DNA from: Pseudomonadota bacterium
GTDB taxonomy: Bacteria > Myxococcota_A > Polyangia > Haliangiales > Haliangiaceae
Length of the DNA stretch: 64,000 nucleotides
NCBI GenBank assembly: GCA_022360315.1
Contig: JAKSDA010000434.1
Location: 1-64,000, forward strand
Direction: 5' to 3'
This document shows positions 59,077 through 64,000 of the stretch, one piece after another. The notes under the pieces are model-generated. The model was not told the origin of the DNA. It did no database searches and was given only the letters and a program-made list of their open reading frames with translations. Position numbers and translations under genes: made by a program. Numbering within the stretch: the stretch's first letter is position 1; each line of letters starts with the position of its first letter.

Positions 59077-59188
59077 CAGCGATACACTATCCGCCATACA
59101 CTGTCCGCCATACACTATCCGCCATACACTGTCCGCCATACACTGTCCGCCATACACTGTCCGCCATACACTGTCCGCCATACACTGT
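59077..59188. repeat. 14-bp tandem repeat (eight units)
   Basis: Seven units of CCGCCATACACTGT (59091-59188; one with AT instead of GT at the end) preceded by one degenerate unit (59077-59090). The period is 14 bp with almost no divergence. It lies upstream of the minus-strand lipoprotein gene. The period is not a multiple of three and no frame through it is convincing, so it is a non-coding minisatellite probably still changing copy number by slippage. Confidence 0.95.
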
Positions 59189-59320
59189 CCATGATGATGG
59201 ATCGCGTCATCCCCTGTGTGCAATTTGTATTCTCGGGTGAACTCTACCTCGACAAAACGACCATTGAACCTTCTGTGTTTTTGGTTGCGTTCAATAGGTA
59301 ACACATGCCCACGAATATGT

Positions 59321-59357
59321 CCATTACAGGCCATTACAGGCCATTACAGGCCATTAC
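59321..59357. repeat. 10-bp tandem repeat CCATTACAGG
   Basis: Three full units and one seven-base partial unit of CCATTACAGG. The period matches one DNA helical turn. Related but looser copies occur at 59641-59684. Confidence 0.9.
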
Positions 59358-59640
59358 GCGATCCGGCCTGGCCGTCGCATGGGCCGCTTTGCGGCTTGCG
59401 CCACCAACAGCGTGTCCCATCGCGCCCACTCCTCGGCTGCTGTGCCCGGTAAGAGTCGGGATAAACGTCGTGTAGAATCGGACAAATTTTCATGAATCGG
59501 CTATCGGGTGGTGTGGTACACGTGCTCGGAGCAGGTGGCATCGTCGCAGATACGGCAAAGGGGGGCGCCGCAGGTGTCGTCTACTTGCTGCTCTAGTCTT
59601 GCATTGCGAACAACAATGGGTAGCGCGTATCTGGCAGTTT

Positions 59641-59684
59641 GTCTATTACAGGCCATTACCACCTATTACGGGCTATTACAGCCT
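59641..59684. repeat. Degenerate CYATTACAGG repeats
   Basis: Four TATTAC/CATTAC units spaced about 10-11 bp (CTATTACAGG, CCATTACCAC, CTATTACGGG, CTATTACAGC), clearly related to the array near 59.33 kb, just downstream of the minus-strand methyltransferase gene end. Confidence 0.75.
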
Positions 59685-59718
59685 CGCTGGTAGCAACATA
59701 CCCGAACAACATTACATA

Positions 59719-61521
59719 TTATGCGGAGTCTGGAACCACCAGGGTACGCCAGGTATCTGGTTCAATGGCATAGGTGCGGCGGATCAGGTCGGCGAGGCTG
59801 GCCTCGAGTCTGCTTTCACGGCCCTGGCAGGTGTCGCCTTGAATTGTTTGCCTCGCTGCGATGGCCGTACTGATCCGAGTTATCCGGTCGATCAGCTGGT
59901 CCGAGTCCGGGTTGATTGGCGGCAAGGGCAGAGTTGTCAGGTACGCGGTTTTGAGCCGGACATAGCCGCCGCGCAGGGGAATGCCGGTTTGCCTCAGCCA
60001 CCAGCCGACCATCGGCGAGTTGAGAATGGCGACGAGGAGGCGCAGAGAGTAGTAGGCGGCGTTTTGACGCAAGCGGATGGCATAAGCTGAATCCAGGACC
60101 ATCGCGCCGCTTTTGTCGAGTATGGCGCGGCCGTCTCGAGCTACGTCGGGAACGACGATTTTGGCCTGCTGTGTGCCGAGAAAGGCCATATTCTGCGGTC
60201 GGCCGAAGCGGTAGTAGTGATCACCGGCATGGCGCCCGCTCTCGCGTGCTTCGAGGCGGGGGCGAAAACGCTCGAGATGGGCCCGTGCGCGCGGATGTTC
60301 CGCCAGACGCTCCGGCGACCACAAGGAGCCATCGAGCTGGTAGGGAACGATACAATACACCTGCGACGTTGCGCTGCGATAGCGTGCTACATCGCGACCG
60401 CGCAGGCACGGTCGGCATGCTGCCGACTCGATTTCGATCCATTCACCGGCGCCGGCGGCCTTGCACTGCCCACGCACGATGTGCCCGTGGATTTCGGCGT
60501 TGTCGAGGACATAAACCGGATCGGCATTGGTTCCCGCGCCCTTGACGATGCGCGCCACGTCACCCAGAGTCGGGCCGCGTCCACTCACGTGCTCGATCAG
60601 TGCGCGTTGCTCGCCCACGGCAAGACGCCAGGGTTGCCCCGACAGCGACGTGGCCGATAGTTGGCCACAGGTCCAACCCGTGTCCGAGTAACGGGCGACT
60701 GTGATTTCACGCGATGATTTGTGCGACAGAAAAACCACCGAGGCATACGTCGTGGCTCCGGCAAAGATCTGGCTGTGGCCGAAGTCGATCAATGCGCGGA
60801 CAGCGCTTTCTCGGGCCAATTTTTCGCGGAGCCGGATGGCGAAAGCGGCAGTGAGCCAACGCGACGGTACGACCAGGCCGATCTCGCCTCCTGGTCGGAT
60901 CCAATCGAGAGATTGTTCGATGAACGCTGCGTAGAGATCCCACTCGCCGTGGGATGTGGCAGCATATCGACCGCGCAGAGTCTGCCACAGCGAGTGATCG
61001 CTGCGTGAGAATCGGATCGAGCGCAGGTACGGCGGATTGCCGACCACTGCGTCGACCTGTGCGGCATCGGCTGGCGCATCGAGCAGGGCTTCACAGCAAT
61101 AGATCGGAGCGCTGGTGCCGAGCCGGGCCCGGGCCAGAGCGGCAAATTCGGGATCGCGTTCCAGCCCGACGACGCAGCGCCGCGCAATGGCTTCGCGGAC
61201 GCGAGCCCGGTCGCCGCCACGTTTGATCGCGCGGTCGACGAGCAGCTCGATCGCTGCGGCCAGAAAACGGCCGTCCCCTGCCGAGGGGTCGAGGACACGC
61301 AGCGCTGGGCTGCCGTCGGCCCGCCAGCGCAGCCCGGGATCGGCGAGGCGGGTGTTCAGGGTCTCGGCGACCACGAATGCGACCAGTGGCGGTGGAGTGA
61401 AATAGGCCCCCTGGACGCGTCGGCAGCGCCGTTCGCGCTCGGTGTCGGCGCTACCGCGCTCGCTGCTGGCCAGTTCGGCCAGTTCACGGCTGAGCTTCTG
61501 CAATGCCCGGGGTGCCAACAC
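59719..61521 (-). CDS. N6-adenine DNA methyltransferase, TaqI-like
   Basis: A 600-residue gamma-class type methyltransferase. The AdoMet motif is LDPSAGDGRFL and the catalytic motif is NPPY in VVGNPPYLRS; QGAYFTPPPLVAFVV precedes them in the usual order. The C-terminal half resembles TaqI-type target-recognition regions (RGRDVARYR, YRFGRPQNMAFLG, VAILNSPMVGWWLRQ). No endonuclease motif or separate restriction gene is visible, so it may be solitary or a type IIG-like remnant. GTG 61521 is preferred because residues from the upstream ATG 61593 look non-native. Confidence 0.9.
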   Translation of the reverse strand: MLAPRALQKLSRELAELASSERGSADTERERRCRRVQGAYFTPPPLVAFVVAETLNTRLADPGLRWRADGSPALRVLDPSAGDGRFLAAAIELLVDRAIKRGGDRARVREAIARRCVVGLERDPEFAALARARLGTSAPIYCCEALLDAPADAAQVDAVVGNPPYLRSIRFSRSDHSLWQTLRGRYAATSHGEWDLYAAFIEQSLDWIRPGGEIGLVVPSRWLTAAFAIRLREKLARESAVRALIDFGHSQIFAGATTYASVVFLSHKSSREITVARYSDTGWTCGQLSATSLSGQPWRLAVGEQRALIEHVSGRGPTLGDVARIVKGAGTNADPVYVLDNAEIHGHIVRGQCKAAGAGEWIEIESAACRPCLRGRDVARYRSATSQVYCIVPYQLDGSLWSPERLAEHPRARAHLERFRPRLEARESGRHAGDHYYRFGRPQNMAFLGTQQAKIVVPDVARDGRAILDKSGAMVLDSAYAIRLRQNAAYYSLRLLVAILNSPMVGWWLRQTGIPLRGGYVRLKTAYLTTLPLPPINPDSDQLIDRITRISTAIAARQTIQGDTCQGRESRLEASLADLIRRTYAIEPDTWRTLVVPDSA

Positions 61522-61610
61522 CGGCCCATCGTACCAGGCATGGCACTGTGGCGGCTCTGATGAGCGGTGCTTTGCGAGGGCTCCATGCCGCACCTGGGGT
61601 CGAGCATCGC

Positions 61611-61622
61611 TATACTCCTGCG
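61611..61622 (+). promoter_or_regulatory. TATACT -10 element directly before the lipid kinase start
   Basis: TATACT (61611-61616) lies six bases before ATG 61623, so transcription from it would start at about the A of the start codon and give a leaderless message. The -35 region is not recognisable. It is in the divergent gap with the methyltransferase gene. Confidence 0.45.
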
Positions 61623-62570
61623 ATGTCAGATCCGCGGACTGTTTTGGTTGTTAACCCGCAATCGCAGAGCGGCCAGCTGGGCCGCAAATGGCCCGATATT
61701 GTCGGGCTTCTCCGCCGCGAGCTGGGCCCTTTCGAAGACCTGCGCACTCGGGGCGTGGGCGATGCTACCCGGCTGACCCGCGAGGCGCTGCAGAGCGGCG
61801 CCAGCTGTGTGGTAGCCGTGGGCGGTGACGGGACTATTAGCGAGGTTGCCGGCGGTTTTTTTACCGATGGCCAGTCAGTGGCCCGGGACGCCAGCCTGGG
61901 CATCTTGCCCTTTGGCACCGGCGGTGACTTCCGCAGGACTCTGGCGATCCCCAAAAATCTGTCTCATGCAGCGCGGATCATTCGGGCCGGAGCCACCCGT
62001 GCCATCGATGTGGGCAAGCTCGAATACACCACGCGGGACGGTGAGAAAGCCCTGCGCATATTCGCCAACATCGCGTCATTTGGCATAAGTGGGCTGGTCG
62101 ATCGATTGGTCAACGAATCACCCAAGCGCTTGGGCGGGAGGATTTCGTTCCTGACTAGCACTGTGCGCGCTACCCTGCGCTATACCAACCAGCGGGTCCA
62201 TATTGTTTTTGACGGCGACGAGGCCACCTCGGTGGATATGACCATCAACACAGTAGCCGTGGCCAACGGCCGCTACTTTGGCGGTGGCATGTTCATCGCG
62301 CCAGACGCCGAACTCGACGACGGTTACTTCGATGTGGTGGCGCTCGGAGATCTCGGCATCAAAGACCTCGTGCTCCAGGGGCGTCGCCTCTACCGCGGCA
62401 CCCACCTCACCATGGACAAGGTCAGCCATTGCCGCGCCAAGATGGTCTACGCCGAGCCTGCAGCGCCGGGCGATCGCGTCGAACTCGACGTGGACGGCGA
62501 AACCCCGGGCCTGCTGCCAGCTACGTTTACATTGCTGCCCAGGGCCTTATCGGTCATCGTCCCGGGCTAG
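61623..62570 (+). CDS. Diacylglycerol/sphingosine kinase-like lipid kinase
   Basis: A 315-residue protein of the DAGK catalytic (YegS/LCB5) family. NPQSQSG at the N-terminus and the nucleotide-binding motif VGGDGTISEVAGG (67-79) are diagnostic; LGILPFGTGGDFRR and a C-terminal DGYFDVVALG / VELDVDGE region complete the two-domain fold. It probably phosphorylates a lipid alcohol at the membrane face. ATG 61623 fits the family N-terminus; the frame is open to 61503. Its 3' end overlaps the convergent kinase-ATPase gene by 4 bp. Confidence 0.93.
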   Translation: MSDPRTVLVVNPQSQSGQLGRKWPDIVGLLRRELGPFEDLRTRGVGDATRLTREALQSGASCVVAVGGDGTISEVAGGFFTDGQSVARDASLGILPFGTGGDFRRTLAIPKNLSHAARIIRAGATRAIDVGKLEYTTRDGEKALRIFANIASFGISGLVDRLVNESPKRLGGRISFLTSTVRATLRYTNQRVHIVFDGDEATSVDMTINTVAVANGRYFGGGMFIAPDAELDDGYFDVVALGDLGIKDLVLQGRRLYRGTHLTMDKVSHCRAKMVYAEPAAPGDRVELDVDGETPGLLPATFTLLPRALSVIVPG

Positions 62571-64000
62571 CTTTTTCGGTCTCGGTCGAAACCCGGTGCA
62601 AAGGTGGCGGTCATTTTTTCGATATCGACGATCCCCTGTCGGGTCATCCACTCGTCGGCGGCAGCGATGAGCGCACGTCCCTCGTCGCCGCCGATGAGCT
62701 CGCCTCGGCGCCGTCTTGCCAGGGCTGCATGAAAGCGCATCGATTTGCTTTCGGCCAGGGAGGCCGCATCAGCCAGTTGCGCGGCGGCGCGTTCGGGTTG
62801 GTCGCGGCGCGCCGCAATGCCCGCCCGGAGGAGCAAGCCCCATGCGCGGGCATAGTCGTGCGGTTCGCGCTCCAGCTGGCGTGCGGCCCGCGCGGCGTCG
62901 CGCAGGCCGCGCGGGCGGTGCTCGGGATGATACGACAGGGTTAGGGCAACACGTCCCCGCAGCTCGTGGTAGATCGCCGCGAATCTCGCCATGCGGAACA
63001 GCATCGAGCGCTGAAACTGCCGGAACCGGGGCTGGAACTCCTCGACGAATTCCGGCGTCATGCCGGTATAGAGCTGCACTTCTACCCGGGCACGCAGCTC
63101 TTGCCAGTGCTGGAAATGATATCGACCTTCGGGGCGTACCCAGCTCGTGCGCCTGAGATCTCGCAGTGCCTCGTCGGGTTGGTCGCGCATGAGGAAAAGC
63201 GGGATACACGCCCGTCGCATCGTGGTTTCGAACCACAGATCGCCCCGGTGAGCGGCATCGCGCAGAAATGTCGGAGCACATTCCTGCCACTCGCGAAACT
63301 CGCCGAGCTCGCGCAAAGCGAGAACCAGAAACAGCCGCGATGTGGTGAGCCCGTTGAGACGCCCGTCAATGGGACCGCTGCACCTCACGTCGCGACAGGT
63401 GACCGCGCACTCTCGAAACGACGAGGCCGCAGCCGCATAATCGCCGGTAACAAGAGCTATGTAGCCTCGTATCAACGAGGCCGTGGTCGCGTGCTCGGTT
63501 CCGTCCAGGTTGTCCAGAAGGGCCAGCGCGCGTTTGCTCAATTTTTGGCCGCGCCGGGCCGCGCGCCCGCCGCGAGCGATGAGAAGGACGCATTCCAGAC
63601 CCAGCGCCCGGGCCACGCGCTGCGGTTCGCCCAGCTGCAAAGCGACAAGCAGGCTGCGCGACGCAAAAACCGCGCTACACAGAGGATCGCTGTTGGCCAG
63701 GCCCTCGCCGACTGCACGCAGTAGATCGAGCCGCGCCAGGTCGCTCGCAGCGATCTCGCTCTCGTGGCGTTCTGTCCAGCGGTAGCCGCGCAGCGCCAGC
63801 TTGAACCGCTGCCACCAAAGGGATGCGATGGCCTGGCGCGGTTTCTCTGGCAGGGATATGCCGAGATCTGCCAGTAGCGGGCGGACGATGTCGAGGCCCT
63901 CGTCGTGGCGGCCGCTGATGAGTAGCTGCAGGGCCGCGCGGCGCTGATAATCGCGCCGGGTAGCCGGGTCGGCGTCCTCGGCCGCGTTCATATGTGCGGC
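62567..64000 (-). CDS. C-terminal part of a large kinase/AAA-ATPase regulator (5' end outside window)
   Basis: At least 477 codons, open through the right edge of the window; an internal ATG at 63991 is unlikely to be the true start. The visible part is all-helical, TPR-like and Arg/Ala/Leu-rich (YQRRAALQLLISGRHDEGLDI, RFKLALRGYRW, DLLRAVGEGLANSDP, FASRSLLVALQLGEPQRVARAL). This pattern is typical of the C-terminus of myxobacterial Ser/Thr kinases that carry a predicted-ATPase (AAA) domain, which would lie beyond 64000. The identification of the missing part is inference. Confidence 0.75.
   Translation of the reverse strand, partial: AAHMNAAEDADPATRRDYQRRAALQLLISGRHDEGLDIVRPLLADLGISLPEKPRQAIASLWWQRFKLALRGYRWTERHESEIAASDLARLDLLRAVGEGLANSDPLCSAVFASRSLLVALQLGEPQRVARALGLECVLLIARGGRAARRGQKLSKRALALLDNLDGTEHATTASLIRGYIALVTGDYAAAASSFRECAVTCRDVRCSGPIDGRLNGLTTSRLFLVLALRELGEFREWQECAPTFLRDAAHRGDLWFETTMRRACIPLFLMRDQPDEALRDLRRTSWVRPEGRYHFQHWQELRARVEVQLYTGMTPEFVEEFQPRFRQFQRSMLFRMARFAAIYHELRGRVALTLSYHPEHRPRGLRDAARAARQLEREPHDYARAWGLLLRAGIAARRDQPERAAAQLADAASLAESKSMRFHAALARRRRGELIGGDEGRALIAAADEWMTRQGIVDIEKMTATFAPGFDRDRKS

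Larger units (their letters stand above)
58936..59718. other. Repeat-rich non-coding region
   Basis: 783 bp between the lipoprotein start and the methyltransferase stop. It contains an AT-rich stretch (58.95-59.04 kb, likely the lipoprotein promoter), a 14-bp minisatellite, and two clusters of ATTACAGG-type short repeats, listed separately. No frame resembles a protein. Confidence 0.7.

Noticed and set aside
59077-59188. CRISPR array
   Set aside because: Units are contiguous 14-bp repeats with no spacers and no cas genes nearby.
58936-59334. Extension of the lipoprotein gene through the 14-bp repeat
   Set aside because: The frame encodes a repeat artefact; the lipobox N-terminus and ribosome-binding site are at 58935.

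Overview
The window looks like chromosomal DNA of a myxobacterium (phylum Myxococcota). The main reasons are a full Glt/Nfs-type gliding or sporulation machine operon, several large Ser/Thr kinases (one with a C-terminal PATAN/DUF4388 domain, one with a TPR tail, one running off the right edge), a sigma-54 activator with an FHA domain, an ECF sigma factor beside a TPR kinase, and G+C-rich coding DNA on both strands with overlapping genes. The species cannot be named from the sequence alone. No rRNA, tRNA, CRISPR array or intact insertion sequence was seen.

Layout. (1) 0.1-10.8 kb is an accessory acyl-chemistry region. It holds a tight minus-strand operon of ACP, two radical-SAM enzymes and an AMP-ligase with damaged signature motifs. 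Around it lie a cytoplasmic-looking ABC_sub_bind protein, a YheT-type hydrolase, an intact fatty acyl-AMP ligase, and a divergent tyrosinase-fold protein that has lost five of its six copper histidines. (2) 10.9-16.4 kb is a translationally coupled hyuA-hyuB-amidase operon. (3) 16.4-28.6 kb is a minus-strand operon of about ten genes for a cell-envelope-spanning Glt/Nfs-like machine: two outer-membrane barrels, a conserved periplasmic protein, three TPR proteins, a small exported protein, an FHA/TM/AgmX-PglI transducer, a lipoprotein and a further barrel. A sigma-54-type FHA activator is divergent from it, followed by a Ser/Thr kinase-PATAN protein. (4) 32.3-34.3 kb is a LysR/NmrA divergent pair. 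(5) 34.3-36.1 kb is a 1.8-kb stretch without genes that becomes AT-rich and ends in a palindrome plus promoter. (6) 36.1-44.4 kb is an eight-gene co-directional cluster: heme-oxygenase-like diiron enzyme, 4-OT tautomerase, membrane desaturase, gamma-type PLP lyase/synthase, metallo-beta-lactamase-fold hydrolase, DUF3291 protein, NTF2-like protein and group II PLP decarboxylase. It resembles an uncharacterised small-molecule pathway. (7) 44.3-49.6 kb has metH and a cystathionine beta-synthase, divergent from each other. (8) 49.9-54.0 kb has a TPR kinase, a 20-codon ORF with a strong ribosome-binding site, and an ECF sigma factor. (9) 54.1-59.7 kb has a DUF5916 outer-membrane protein, a secreted protein with two golvesin-C-like modules, a small lipoprotein, and a repeat-rich non-coding stretch. 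(10) 59.7-64 kb has a solitary N6-adenine methyltransferase, a diacylglycerol-kinase-like lipid kinase and the 3' end of a kinase/ATPase gene. The first 136 bases hold nothing I can identify.

How the parts may work together. In region 1 the fatty acyl-AMP ligase could load the ACP and the radical-SAM pair could then modify the carrier-bound chain. In region 6 the diiron enzyme plus the two PLP enzymes recall, by family only, the pairing used in terminal-alkyne amino-acid biosynthesis, but the nearby metH and cbs genes offer a plainer sulfur-amino-acid explanation for one of them. In region 3 the gene order matches the A-to-G logic of the Glt/Nfs machines, with kinase and FHA regulators placed where they could control it. 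These are inferences from gene families and context, not demonstrated functions.
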